DNA from: Ecdyonurus torrentis
Taxonomy: Eukaryota; Arthropoda; Insecta; Ephemeroptera; Heptageniidae
Direction of reading: 5' to 3'
Assembly (NCBI GenBank): GCA_949318235.1
Contig: CASGGR010000020.1
Location: forward strand, 434,001-498,000
DNA length: 64,000 nucleotides
Shown: positions 13,077 through 27,108 of the stretch, in pieces
Layout: every line of letters starts with the position of its first letter
How positions within the stretch are numbered: the stretch's first letter is position 1
Translations under genes and position numbers: made by a program
The notes under the pieces: model-generated
What the model was told of the DNA's origin: nothing
The model's input: only the letters and a program-made list of their open reading frames with translations
Databases searched by the model: none

Positions 13077-13322
13077 ATGAAACAAAGTTTCTATTTCAAG
13101 AACCAAATGTTATTGAATGATAAAAATCATACTTTTTACACGATTAAAACTAGTTTTGATGATTTCTCAGAAACTAAGAAAGCTACAGACATCTTATTTA
13201 ACTCAAAACATAGCTTTTTTAATTCTCTACAAAAAAGATGTCTTGAACTTTTTTGCTCCGACGCATACTTTTTATGTTATTGACAATTTTAGTTTTCACT
13301 CATCATGTAGCCAAACCAAGAC
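13077..13322 (+). repeat. Mosaic monomer D/A
   Basis: D spelling through CAGAAACTAAGAAAG, then A spelling from CATCTTATTTAACTC. The switch is confined to the 11 shared bases GCTACAGACAT (13182-13192). The same mosaic, with the same switch, recurs at 14799, 16277, 20217 and 24155, so it arose once and was then amplified. Confidence 0.85.
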
Positions 13323-13568
13323 ATGAAACAAAGTTTCTATTTCAAGAACCAAATGTTATTGAATGATAGAAATCATACTTTTTACACGATTAAAACTAGT
13401 TTTGATGATTTCTCAGAAACTAAGAAAGCTACAGACATTAAATTTATCTCAAAACATAGCTTTTTTAATTCTCTACAAAAAAGTTGTCTTGAACTTTTTT
13501 GCTCCGACGCATACTTTTTGGGTTATTGACAATTTTAGTTTTCACTCATCATGTAGCCAAACCAAGTC
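13323..13568 (+). repeat. Mosaic monomer B/D
   Basis: B-type GATAGAAATC at 13365-13374, then D-type CAGAAACTAAGAAAGC. The switch lies within 13370-13415. I see only this one copy. Confidence 0.8.
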
Positions 13569-13814
13569 ATGAAACAAAGTTTCTATTTCAAGAACCAAAT
13601 GTTATTGAATGATAAAAATCATACTTTTTACACGATTAAAACTAGTTTTGATGATTTCTCAAAAACTAAGAATGCTACAGACATCAAATTAAACTCAAAA
13701 CATAGCTTTTTTAATTCTCTACAAAAAAGAAATCTTAAACTTTTTTGCTCCGACGCATACTTTTTGGGTTATTGACAGTTTTAGTTTTCACTCATCAAGT
13801 AGCCAAACTAAGTC

Positions 13815-15290
13815 ATGAAACAAAGTTTCTATTTCAAGAACCAAATGTTATTGAATGATAAAAATCATACTTTTTACACGAATAAAACTAGTTTTGATGA
13901 TTTCTCAAAAGCTAAGAATGCTACAGACATCTTATTTAACTCAAAACATAGCTTTTTTAATTCTCTACAAAAAAGATGTCTTGAACTTTTTTGCTCCGAC
14001 GCATACTTTTTATGTTATTGACAATTTTAGTTTTCACTCATCATGTAGCCAAACCAAGACATGAAACAAAGTTTCTATTTCAAGAACCAAATGTTATTGA
14101 ATGATAGAAATCATACTTTTTACACGATTAAAACTAGTTTTGATGATTTCTCAAAAACTAAGAATGCTACAGACATCCAATTAAACTCAAAACATTGCTT
14201 TTTTAATTCTCTACAAAAAAGATGTCTTGAACTTTTTTGCTCCGACGCATACTTTTTATGTTATTGACAATTTTAGTTTTCACTCATCATGTAGCCAAAC
14301 CAAGACATGAAACAAAGTTTCTATTTCAAGAACCAAATGTTATTGAATGATAGAAATCATACTTTTTACACGATTAAAACTAGTTTTGATGATTTCTCAA
14401 AAACTAAGAATGCTACAGACATCCAATTAAACTCAGAACATAGCTTTTTTAATTCTCTACAAAAAAGAAATCTTAAACTTTTTTGCTCCGACGCATACTT
14501 TTTGGGTTATTGACAATTTTAGTTTTCACTCATCAAGTAGCTAAACTAAGTCATGAAACAAAGTTTCTATTTCAAGAACTAAATGTTATTGAATGATAAA
14601 AATTATACTTTTTACACGATTTAAACTAGTTTTGATGATTTCTCAGAAACAAAGAAAGCTACAGACATCAAATTTGACTTAAAACATAGCTTTTTCAATT
14701 CTCTACAAAAAAGATGTCTCGAACTTTTTTACTCCGACTCATACTTTTTGGGTTATTGACAATTTTAGTTTTCACTCATCATGTAGCCAAACCAAGTCAT
14801 GAAACAAAGTTTCTATTTCAAGAACCAAATGTTATTGAATGATAAAAATCATACTTTTTACACGATTAAAACTAGTTTTGATGATTTCTCAGAAACTAAG
14901 AAAGCTACAGACATCTTATTTAACTCAAAACATAGCTTTTTTAATTCTCTACAAAAAAGATGTCTTGAACTTTTTTGCTCCGACGCATACTTTTTATGTT
15001 ATTGACAATTTTAGTTTTCACTCATCATGTAGCCAAACCAAGACATGAAACAAAGTTTCTATTTCAAGAACCAAATGTTATTGAATGATAGAAATCATAC
15101 TTTTTACACGATTAAAACTAGTTTTGATGATTTCTCAAAAACTAAGAATGCTACAGACATCAAATTAAACTCAAAACATAGCTTTTTTATTCTTCTACAA
15201 AAAAGATGTCTTGAACTTTTTTGCTCCGACGCATACTTTTTGGGTTATTGACAATTTTAGTTTTCACTCATCATTTAGCCAAACCAAGTC
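13815..15290 (+). repeat. Six-monomer unit A-B'-B-C-D/A-B/G (partial super-HOR)
   Basis: 1476 bp, matching slots 1-6 of the 16-monomer super-HOR that follows. It can be read as a truncated leading copy. Confidence 0.8.
15045..15290 (+). repeat. Mosaic monomer B/G
   Basis: B-type GATAGAAATC, then a G-type middle and tail (CATCAAATTAAACTC, TTTTTATTCTTCTAC). The switch lies within 15092-15171. It recurs at 16523, 20463 and 24401 as slot 6 of the super-HOR. Confidence 0.8.
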
Positions 15291-18200
15291 ATAAAACAAA
15301 TAGTTTCTATTTCAAGAACCAAATGTTATTGAATGATAAAAATCATACTTTTTACACGAATAAAACTAGTTTTGATGATTTCTCAAAAGCTAAGAATGCT
15401 ACAGACATCTTATTTAACTCAAAACATAGCTTTTTTAATTCTCTACAAAAAAGATGTCTTGAACTTTTTTGCTCCGACGCATACTTTTTATGTTATTGAC
15501 AATTTTAGTTTTCACTCATCATGTAGCCAAACCAAGACATGAAACAAAGTTTCTATTTCAAGAACCAAATGTTATTGAATGATAGAAATCATACTTTTTA
15601 CACGATTAAAACTAGTTTTGATGATTTCTCAAAAACTAAGAATGCTACAGACATCCAATTAAACTCAAAACATTGCTTTTTTAATTCTCTACAAAAAAGA
15701 TGTCTTGAACTTTTTTGCTCCGACGCATACTTTTTATGTTATTGACAATTTTAGTTTTCACTCATCATGTAGCCAAACCAAGACATGAAACAAAGTTTCT
15801 ATTTCAAGAACCAAATGTTATTGAATGATAGAAATCATACTTTTTACACGATTAAAACTAGTTTTGATGATTTCTCAAAAACTAAGAATGCTACAGACAT
15901 CCAATTAAACTCAGAACATAGCTTTTTTAATTCTCTACAAAAAAGAAATCTTAAACTTTTTTGCTCCGACGCATACTTTTTGGGTTATTGACAATTTTAG
16001 TTTTCACTCATCAAGTAGCTAAACTAAGTCATGAAACAAAGTTTCTATTTCAAGAACTAAATGTTATTGAATGATAAAAATTATACTTTTTACACGATTT
16101 AAACTAGTTTTGATGATTTCTCAGAAACAAAGAAAGCTACAGACATCAAATTTGACTTAAAACATAGCTTTTTCAATTCTCTACAAAAAAGATGTCTCGA
16201 ACTTTTTTACTCCGACTCATACTTTTTGGGTTATTGACAATTTTAGTTTTCACTCATCATGTAGCCAAACCAAGTCATGAAACAAAGTTTCTATTTCAAG
16301 AACCAAATGTTATTGAATGATAAAAATCATACTTTTTACACGATTAAAACTAGTTTTGATGATTTCTCAGAAACTAAGAAAGCTACAGACATCTTATTTA
16401 ACTCAAAACATAGCTTTTTTAATTCTCTACAAAAAAGATGTCTTGAACTTTTTTGCTCCGACGCATACTTTTTATGTTATTGACAATTTTAGTTTTCACT
16501 CATCATGTAGCCAAACCAAGACATGAAACAAAGTTTCTATTTCAAGAACCAAATGTTATTGAATGATAGAAATCATACTTTTTACACGATTAAAACTAGT
16601 TTTGATGATTTCTCAAAAACTAAGAATGCTACAGACATCAAATTAAACTCAAAACATAGCTTTTTTATTCTTCTACAAAAAAGATGTCTTGAACTTTTTT
16701 GCTCCGACGCATACTTTTTGGGTTATTGACAATTTTAGTTTTCACTCATCATTTAGCCAAACCAAGTCATAAAACAAATAGTTTCTATTTCAAGAACCAA
16801 ATGTTATTGAATGATAAAAATCATACTTTTTACACGAATAAAACTAGTTTTGATGATTTCTCAAAAGCTAAGAATGCTACAGACATCTTATTTAACTCAA
16901 AACATAGCTTTTTTAATTCTCTACAAAAAAGATGTCTTGAACTTTTTTGCTCCGACGCATACTTTTTATGTTATTGACAATTTTAGTTTTCACTCATCAT
17001 GTAGCCAAACCAAGACATGAAACAAAGTTTCTATTTCAAGAACCAAATGTTATTGAATGATAGAAATCATACTTTTTACACGATTAAAACTAGTTTTGAT
17101 GATTTCTCAAAAACTAAGAATGCTACAGACATCCAATTAAACTCAGAACATAGCTTTTTTAATTCTCTACAAAAAAGAAATCTTAAACTTTTTTGCTCCG
17201 ACGCATACTTTTTGGGTTATTGACAATTTTAGTTTTCACTCATCATGTAGCCAAACCAAGACATGAAACAAAGTTTCTATTTCAAGAACCAAATGTTATT
17301 GAATGATAGAAATCATACTTTTTACACGATTTAAACTAGTTTTGATGATTTCTCAGAAACAAAGAAAGCTACAGACATCAAATTTGACTTAAAACATAGC
17401 TTTTTCAATTCTCTACAAAAAAGATGTCTCGAACTTTTTTACTCCGACTCATACTTTTTGGGTTATTGACAATTTTAGTTTTCACTCATCATGTAGCCAA
17501 ACCAAGTCATGAAACAAAGTTTCTATTTCAAGAACCAAATGTTATTGAATGATAAAAATCATACTTTTTACACGATTAAAACTAGTTTTGATGATTTCTC
17601 AGAAACTAAGAAAGCTACAGACATTAAATTTATCTCAAAACATAGCTTTTTTAATTCTCTACAAAAAAGTTGTCTTGAACTTTTTTGCTCCGACGCATAC
17701 TTTTTGGGTTATTGACAATTTTAGTTTTCACTCATCATGTAGCCAAACCAAGTCATGAAACAAAGTTTCTATTTCAAGAACCAAATGTTATTGAATGATA
17801 AAAATCATACTTTTTACACGATTAAAACTAGTTTTGATGATTTCTCAAAAACTAAGAATGCTACAGACATCAAATTAAACTCAAAACATAGCTTTTTTAA
17901 TTCTCTACAAAAAAGAAATCTTAAACTTTTTTGCTCCGACGCATACTTTTTGGGTTATTGACAGTTTTAGTTTTCACTCATCAAGTAGCCAAACTAAGTC
18001 ATGAAACAAAGTTTCTATTTCAAGAACCAAATGTTATTGAATGATAAAAATCATACTTTTTACACGAATAAAACTAGTTTTGATGATTTCTCAAAAGCTA
18101 AGAATGCTACAGACATCTTATTTAACTCAAAACATAGCTTTTTTAATTCTCTACAAAAAAGATGTCTTGAACTTTTTTGCTCCGACGCATACTTTTTATG

Positions 18201-19230
18201 TTATTGACAATTTTAGTTTTCACTCATCATGTAGCCAAACCAAGACATGAAACAAAGTTTCTATTTCAAGAACCAAATGTTATTGAATGATAGAAATCAT
18301 ACTTTTTACACGATTAAAACTAGTTTTGATGATTTCTCAAAAACTAAGAATGCTACAGACATCCAATTAAACTCAAAACATTGCTTTTTTAATTCTCTAC
18401 AAAAAAGATGTCTTGAACTTTTTTGCTCCGACGCATACTTTTTATGTTATTGACAATTTTAGTTTTCACTCATCATGTAGCCAAACCAAGACATGAAACA
18501 AAGTTTCTATTTCAAGAACCAAATGTTATTGAATGATAGAAATCATACTTTTTACACGATTAAAACTAGTTTTGATGATTTCTCAAAAACTAAGAATGCT
18601 ACAGACATCCAATTAAACTCAGAACATAGCTTTTTTAATTCTCTACAAAAAAGAAATCTTAAACTTTTTTGCTCCGACGCATACTTTTTGGGTTATTGAC
18701 AATTTTAGTTTTCACTCATCAAGTAGCTAAACTAAGTCATGAAACAAAGTTTCTATTTCAAGAACTAAATGTTATTGAATGATAAAAATTATACTTTTTA
18801 CACGATTTAAACTAGTTTTGATGATTTCTCAGAAACAAAGAAAGCTACAGACATCAAATTTGACTTAAAACATAGCTTTTTCAATTCTCTACAAAAAAGA
18901 TGTCTCGAACTTTTTTACTCCGACTCATACTTTTTGGGTTATTGACAATTTTAGTTTTCACTCATCATGTAGCCAAACCAAGTCATGAAACAAAGTTTCT
19001 ATTTCAAGAACCAAATGTTATTGAATGATAAAAATCATACTTTTTACACGATTAAAACTAGTTTTGATGATTTCTCAGAAACTAAGAAAGCTACAGACAT
19101 TAAATTTATCTCAAAACATAGCTTTTTTATTCTTCTACAAAAAAGATGTCTTGAACTTTTTTGCTCCGACGCATACTTTTTGGGTTATTGACAATTTTAG
19201 TTTTCACTCATCATTTAGCCAAACCAAGTC
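15291..19230 (+). repeat. 16-monomer super-HOR, copy 1
   Basis: 3940 bp. Order: A-B'-B-C-D/A-B/G, A-B-C'-D-E, A-B'-B-C-D/G. Slot starts are 15291, 15539, 15785, 16031, 16277, 16523, 16769, 17017, 17263, 17509, 17755, 18001, 18247, 18493, 18739 and 18985. The same order follows twice more. Copy 1 differs from copies 2 and 3 mainly in its last monomer. Confidence 0.9.
18985..19230 (+). repeat. Mosaic monomer D/G (slot 16, copy 1)
   Basis: D spelling through CATTAAATTTATC, then G spelling TTTTTATTCTTCTAC. The switch lies within 19111-19129. The next unit has the two-base-longer ATAAAACAAATAG start, as after other G units. Confidence 0.8.
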
Positions 19231-22200
19231 ATAAAACAAATAGTTTCTATTTCAAGAACCAAATGTTATTGAATGATAAAAATCATACTTTTTACACGAA
19301 TAAAACTAGTTTTGATGATTTCTCAAAAGCTAAGAATGCTACAGACATCTTATTTAACTCAAAACATAGCTTTTTTAATTCTCTACAAAAAAGATGTCTT
19401 GAACTTTTTTGCTCCGACGCATACTTTTTATGTTATTGACAATTTTAGTTTTCACTCATCATGTAGCCAAACCAAGACATGAAACAAAGTTTCTATTTCA
19501 AGAACCAAATGTTATTGAATGATAGAAATCATACTTTTTACACGATTAAAACTAGTTTTGATGATTTCTCAAAAACTAAGAATGCTACAGACATCCAATT
19601 AAACTCAAAACATTTCTTTTTTAATTCTCTACAAAAAAGATGTCTTGAACTTTTTTGCTCCGACGCATACTTTTTATGTTATTGACAATTTTAGTTTTCA
19701 CTCATCATGTAGCCAAACCAAGACATGAAACAAAGTTTCTATTTCAAGAACCAAATGTTATTGAATGATAGAAATCATACTTTTTACACGATTAAAACTA
19801 GTTTTGATGATTTCTCAAAAACTAAGAATGCTACAGACATCCAATTAAACTCAGAACATAGCTTTTTTAATTCTCTACAAAAAAGAAATCTTAAACTTTT
19901 TTGCTCCGACGCATACTTTTTGGGTTATTGACAATTTTAGTTTTCACTCATCAAGTAGCTAAACTAAGTCATGAAACAAAGTTTCTATTTCAAGAACTAA
20001 ATGTTATTGAATGATAAAAATTATACTTTTTACACGATTTAAACTAGTTTTGATGATTTCTCAGAAACAAAGAAAGCTACAGACATCAAATTTGACTTAA
20101 AACATAGCTTTTTCAATTCTCTACAAAAAAGATGTCTCGAACTTTTTTACTCCGACTCATACTTTTTGGGTTATTGACAATTTTAGTTTTCACTCATCAT
20201 GTAGCCAAACCAAGTCATGAAACAAAGTTTCTATTTCAAGAACCAAATGTTATTGAATGATAAAAATCATACTTTTTACACGATTAAAACTAGTTTTGAT
20301 GATTTCTCAGAAACTAAGAAAGCTACAGACATCTTATTTAACTCAAAACATAGCTTTTTTAATTCTCTACAAAAAAGATGTCTTGAACTTTTTTGCTCCG
20401 ACGCATACTTTTTATGTTATTGACAATTTTAGTTTTCACTCATCATGTAGCCAAACCAAGACATGAAACAAAGTTTCTATTTCAAGAACCAAATGTTATT
20501 GAATGATAGAAATCATACTTTTTACACGATTAAAACTAGTTTTGATGATTTCTCAAAAACTAAGAATGCTACAGACATCAAATTAAACTCAAAACATAGC
20601 TTTTTTATTCTTCTACAAAAAAGATGTCTTGAACTTTTTTGCTCCGACGCATACTTTTTGGGTTATTGACAATTTTAGTTTTCACTCATCATTTAGCCAA
20701 ACCAAGTCATAAAACAAATAGTTTCTATTTCAAGAACCAAATGTTATTGAATGATAAAAATCATACTTTTTACACGAATAAAACTAGTTTTGATGATTTC
20801 TCAAAAGCTAAGAATGCTACAGACATCTTATTTAACTCAAAACATAGCTTTTTTAATTCTCTACAAAAAAGATGTCTTGAACTTTTTTGCTCCGACGCAT
20901 ACTTTTTATGTTATTGACAATTTTAGTTTTCACTCATCATGTAGCCAAACCAAGACATGAAACAAAGTTTCTATTTCAAGAACCAAATGTTATTGAATGA
21001 TAGAAATCATACTTTTTACACGATTAAAACTAGTTTTGATGATTTCTCAAAAACTAAGAATGCTACAGACATCCAATTAAACTCAGAACATAGCTTTTTT
21101 AATTCTCTACAAAAAAGAAATCTTAAACTTTTTTGCTCCGACGCATACTTTTTGGGTTATTGACAATTTTAGTTTTCACTCATCATGTAGCCAAACCAAG
21201 ACATGAAACAAAGTTTCTATTTCAAGAACCAAATGTTATTGAATGATAGAAATCATACTTTTTACACGATTTAAACTAGTTTTGATGATTTCTCAGAAAC
21301 AAAGAAAGCTACAGACATCAAATTTGACTTAAAACATAGCTTTTTCAATTCTCTACAAAAAAGATGTCTCGAACTTTTTTACTCCGACTCATACTTTTTG
21401 GGTTATTGACAATTTTAGTTTTCACTCATCATGTAGCCAAACCAAGTCATGAAACAAAGTTTCTATTTCAAGAACCAAATGTTATTGAATGATAAAAATC
21501 ATACTTTTTACACGATTAAAACTAGTTTTGATGATTTCTCAGAAACTAAGAAAGCTACAGACATTAAATTTATCTCAAAACATAGCTTTTTTAATTCTCT
21601 ACAAAAAAGTTGTCTTGAACTTTTTTGCTCCGACGCATACTTTTTGGGTTATTGACAATTTTAGTTTTCACTCATCATGTAGCCAAACCAAGTCATGAAA
21701 CAAAGTTTCTATTTCAAGAACCAAATGTTATTGAATGATAAAAAACATACTTTTTACACGATTAAAACTAGTTTTGATGATTTCTCAAAAACTAAGAATG
21801 CTACAGACATCAAATTAAACTCAAAACATAGCTTTTTTAATTCTCTACAAAAAAGAAATCTTAAACTTTTTTGCTCCGACGCATACTTTTTGGGTTATTG
21901 ACAGTTTTAGTTTTCACTCATCAAGTAGCCAAACTAAGTCATGAAACAAAGTTTCTATTTCAAGAACCAAATGTTATTGAATGATAAAAATCATACTTTT
22001 TACACGAATAAAACTAGTTTTGATGATTTCTCAAAAGCTAAGAATGCTACAGACATCTTATTTAACTCAAAACATAGCTTTTTTAATTCTCTACAAAAAA
22101 GATGTCTTGAACTTTTTTGCTCCGACGCATACTTTTTATGTTATTGACAATTTTAGTTTTCACTCATCATGTAGCCAAACCAAGACATGAAACAAAGTTT

Positions 22201-23170
22201 CTATTTCAAGAACCAAATGTTATTGAATGATAGAAATCATACTTTTTACACGATTAAAACTAGTTTTGATGATTTCTCAAAAACTAAGAATGCTACAGAC
22301 ATCCAATTAAACTCAAAACATTGCTTTTTTAATTCTCTACAAAAAAGATGTCTTGAACTTTTTTGCTCCGACGCATACTTTTTATGTTATTGACAATTTT
22401 AGTTTTCACTCATCATGTAGCCAAACCAAGACATGAAACAAAGTTTCTATTTCAAGAACCAAATGTTATTGAATGATAGAAATCATACTTTTTACACGAT
22501 TAAAACTAGTTTTGATGATTTCTCAAAAACTAAGAATGCTACAGACATCCAATTAAACTCAGAACATAGCTTTTTTAATTCTCTACAAAAAAGAAATCTT
22601 AAACTTTTTTGCTCCGACGCATACTTTTTGGGTTATTGACAATTTTAGTTTTCACTCATCAAGTAGCTAAACTAAGTCATGAAACAAAGTTTCTATTTCA
22701 AGAACTAAATGTTATTGAATGATAAAAATTATACTTTTTACACGATTTAAACTAGTTTTGATGATTTCTCAGAAACAAAGAAAGCTACAGACATCAAATT
22801 TGACTTAAAACATAGCTTTTTCAATTCTCTACAAAAAAGATGTCTCGAACTTTTTTACTCCGACTCATACTTTTTGGGTTATTGACAATTTTAGTTTTCA
22901 CTCATCATGTAGCCAAACCAAGTCATGAAACAAAGTTTCTATTTCAAGAACCAAATGTTATTGAATGATAAAAATCATACTTTTTACACGATTAAAACTA
23001 GTTTTGATGATTTCTCAGAAACTAAGAAAGCTACAGACATCAAATTAAACTCAAAACATAGCTTTTTTAATTCTCTACAAAAAAGAAATCTTAAACTTTT
23101 TTGCTCCGACGCATACTTTTTGGGTTATTGACAGTTTTAGTTTTCACTCATCAAGTAGCCAAACTAAGTC
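19231..23170 (+). repeat. 16-monomer super-HOR, copy 2
   Basis: 3940 bp, same slot order as copy 1. Private changes that I see are AACATTTCTTT instead of AACATTGCTTT in B' (19479) and AAAAAACATAC instead of AAAAATCATAC in E (21695). Its last slot is a D/E mosaic, not D/G. The very low divergence implies recent amplification. Confidence 0.9.
22925..23170 (+). repeat. Mosaic monomer D/E, early switch (slot 16, copy 2)
   Basis: D spelling through AAGAAAG, then E spelling CATCAAATTAAACTC. The switch is confined to GCTACAGACAT (23030-23040), the same 11 bases as in the D/A mosaic. Confidence 0.8.
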
Positions 23171-26100
23171 ATGAAACAAAGTTTCTATTTCAAGAACCAA
23201 ATGTTATTGAATGATAAAAATCATACTTTTTACACGAATAAAACTAGTTTTGATGATTTCTCAAAAGCTAAGAATGCTACAGACATCTTATTTAACTCAA
23301 AACATAGCTTTTTTAATTCTCTACAAAAAAGATGTCTTGAACTTTTTTGCTCCGACGCATACTTTTTATGTTATTGACAATTTTAGTTTTCACTCATCAT
23401 GTAGCCAAACCAAGACATGAAACAAAGTTTCTATTTCAAGAACCAAATGTTATTGAATGATAGAAATCATACTTTTTACACGATTAAAACTAGTTTTGAT
23501 GATTTCTCAAAAACTAAGAATGCTACAGACATCCAATTAAACTCAAAACATTGCTTTTTTAATTCTCTACAAAAAAGATGTCTTGAACTTTTTTGCTCCG
23601 ACGCATACTTTTTATGTTATTGACAATTTTAGTTTTCACTCATCATGTAGCCAAACCAAGACATGAAACAAAGTTTCTATTTCAAGAACCAAATGTTATT
23701 GAATGATAGAAATCATACTTTTTACACGATTAAAACTAGTTTTGATGATTTCTCAAAAACTAAGAATGCTACAGACATCCAATTAAACTCAGAACATAGC
23801 TTTTTTAATTCTCTACAAAAAAGAAATCTTAAACTTTTTTGCTCCGACGCATACTTTTTGGGTTATTGACAATTTTAGTTTTCACTCATCAAGTAGCTAA
23901 ACTAAGTCATGAAACAAAGTTTCTATTTCAAGAACTAAATGTTATTGAATGATAAAAATTATACTTTTTACACGATTTAAACTAGTTTTGATGATTTCTC
24001 AGAAACAAAGAAAGCTACAGACATCAAATTTGACTTAAAACATAGCTTTTTCAATTCTCTACAAAAAAGATGTCTCGAACTTTTTTACTCCGACTCATAC
24101 TTTTTGGGTTATTGACAATTTTAGTTTTCACTCATCATGTAGCCAAACCAAGTCATGAAACAAAGTTTCTATTTCAAGAACCAAATGTTATTGAATGATA
24201 AAAATCATACTTTTTACACGATTAAAACTAGTTTTGATGATTTCTCAGAAACTAAGAAAGCTACAGACATCTTATTTAACTCAAAACATAGCTTTTTTAA
24301 TTCTCTACAAAAAAGATGTCTTGAACTTTTTTGCTCCGACGCATACTTTTTATGTTATTGACAATTTTAGTTTTCACTCATCATGTAGCCAAACCAAGAC
24401 ATGAAACAAAGTTTCTATTTCAAGAACCAAATGTTATTGAATGATAGAAATCATACTTTTTACACGATTAAAACTAGTTTTGATGATTTCTCAAAAACTA
24501 AGAATGCTACAGACATCAAATTAAACTCAAAACATAGCTTTTTTATTCTTCTACAAAAAAGATGTCTTGAACTTTTTTGCTCCGACGCATACTTTTTGGG
24601 TTATTGACAATTTTAGTTTTCACTCATCATTTAGCCAAACCAAGTCATAAAACAAATAGTTTCTATTTCAAGAACCAAATGTTATTGAATGATAAAAATC
24701 ATACTTTTTACACGAATAAAACTAGTTTTGATGATTTCTCAAAAGCTAAGAATGCTACAGACATCTTATTTAACTCAAAACATAGCTTTTTTAATTCTCT
24801 ACAAAAAAGATGTCTTGAACTTTTTTGCTCCGACGCATACTTTTTATGTTATTGACAATTTTAGTTTTCACTCATCATGTAGCCAAACCAAGACATGAAA
24901 CAAAGTTTCTATTTCAAGAACCAAATGTTATTGAATGATAGAAATCATACTTTTTACACGATTAAAACTAGTTTTGATGATTTCTCAAAAACTAAGAATG
25001 CTACAGACATCCAATTAAACTCAGAACATAGCTTTTTTAATTCTCTACAAAAAAGAAATCTTAAACTTTTTTGCTCCGACGCATACTTTTTGGGTTATTG
25101 ACAATTTTAGTTTTCACTCATCATGTAGCCAAACCAAGACATGAAACAAAGTTTCTATTTCAAGAACCAAATGTTATTGAATGATAGAAATCATACTTTT
25201 TACACGATTTAAACTAGTTTTGATGATTTCTCAGAAACAAAGAAAGCTACAGACATCAAATTTGACTTAAAACATAGCTTTTTCAATTCTCTACAAAAAA
25301 GATGTCTCGAACTTTTTTACTCCGACTCATACTTTTTGGGTTATTGACAATTTTAGTTTTCACTCATCATGTAGCCAAACCAAGTCATGAAACAAAGTTT
25401 CTATTTCAAGAACCAAATGTTATTGAATGATAAAAATCATACTTTTTACACGATTAAAACTAGTTTTGATGATTTCTCAGAAACTAAGAAAGCTACAGAC
25501 ATTAAATTTATCTCAAAACATAGCTTTTTTAATTCTCTACAAAAAAGTTGTCTTGAACTTTTTTGCTCCGACGCATACTTTTTGGGTTATTGACAATTTT
25601 AGTTTTCACTCATCATGTAGCCAAACCAAGTCATGAAACAAAGTTTCTATTTCAAGAACCAAATGTTATTGAATGATAAAAATCATACTTTTTACACGAT
25701 TAAAACTAGTTTTGATGATTTCTCAAAAACTAAGAATGCTACAGACATCAAATTAAACTCAAAACATAGCTTTTTTAATTCTCTACAAAAAAGAAATCTT
25801 AAACTTTTTTGCTCCGACGCATACTTTTTGGGTTATTGACAGTTTTAGTTTTCACTCATCAAGTAGCCAAACTAAGTCATGAAACAAAGTTTCTATTTCA
25901 AGAACCAAATGTTATTGAATGATAAAAATCATACTTTTTACACGAATAAAACTAGTTTTGATGATTTCTCAAAAGCTAAGAATGCTACAGACATCTTATT
26001 TAACTCAAAACATAGCTTTTTTAATTCTCTACAAAAAAGATGTCTTGAACTTTTTTGCTCCGACGCATACTTTTTATGTTATTGACAATTTTAGTTTTCA

Positions 26101-27108
26101 CTCATCATGTAGCCAAACCAAGACATGAAACAAAGTTTCTATTTCAAGAACCAAATGTTATTGAATGATAGAAATCATACTTTTTACACGATTAAAACTA
26201 GTTTTGATGATTTCTCAAAAACTAAGAATGCTACAGACATCCAATTAAACTCAAAACATTGCTTTTTTAATTCTCTACAAAAAAGATGTCTTGAACTTTT
26301 TTGCTCCGACGCATACTTTTTATGTTATTGACAATTTTAGTTTTCACTCATCATGTAGCCAAACCAAGACATGAAACAAAGTTTCTATTTCAAGAACCAA
26401 ATGTTATTGAATGATAGAAATCATACTTTTTACACGATTAAAACTAGTTTTGATGATTTCTCAAAAACTAAGAATGCTACAGACATCCAATTAAACTCAG
26501 AACATAGCTTTTTTAATTCTCTACAAAAAAGAAATCTTAAACTTTTTTGCTCCGACGCATACTTTTTGGGTTATTGACAATTTTAGTTTTCACTCATCAA
26601 GTAGCTAAACTAAGTCATGAAACAAAGTTTCTATTTCAAGAACTAAATGTTATTGAATGATAAAAATTATACTTTTTACACGATTTAAACTAGTTTTGAT
26701 GATTTCTCAGAAACAAAGAAAGCTACAGACATCAAATTTGACTTAAAACATAGCTTTTTCAATTCTCTACAAAAAAGATGTCTCGAACTTTTTTACTCCG
26801 ACTCATACTTTTTGGGTTATTGACAATTTTAGTTTTCACTCATCATGTAGCCAAACCAAGTCATGAAACAAAGTTTCTATTTCAAGAACCAAATGTTATT
26901 GAATGATAAAAATCATACTTTTTACACGATTAAAACTAGTTTTGATGATTTCTCAGAAACTAAGAAAGCTACAGACATTAAATTTATCTCAAAACATAGC
27001 TTTTTTAATTCTCTACAAAAAAGAAATCTTAAACTTTTTTGCTCCGACGCATACTTTTTGGGTTATTGACAGTTTTAGTTTTCACTCATCAAGTAGCCAA
27101 ACTAAGTC
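23171..27108 (+). repeat. 16-monomer super-HOR, copy 3
   Basis: 3938 bp. It is two bases shorter than copies 1 and 2 because its first A starts ATGAAACAAAG, which fits the preceding slot being D/E and not G-derived. The last slot (26863) is a D/E mosaic with a different switch point from copy 2. Confidence 0.9.
26863..27108 (+). repeat. Mosaic monomer D/E, late switch (slot 16, copy 3)
   Basis: D spelling through TTTATCTC, then E spelling AAGAAATC and the E tail (GACAGTTTT). The switch lies within 26989-27023. It is independent of the copy 2 event because the switch points do not overlap. Confidence 0.8.

Larger units (their letters stand above)
10861..13814 (+). repeat. A-B-C'-D-E plus A-B'-B-C-D/A-B/D-E
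   Basis: Blocks 10861-12092 (1232 bp) and 12093-13814 (1722 bp). Most of this run has the same monomer order as slots 7-15 of the 16-monomer super-HOR that starts at 15291, so it looks like an older or partial copy with a different end. Confidence 0.8.

Noticed and set aside
15291..27108. Super-HOR as an assembly duplication
   Set aside because: Not fully excluded, but the three copies carry different private changes and different slot-16 mosaics, so they are not one read set placed three times.
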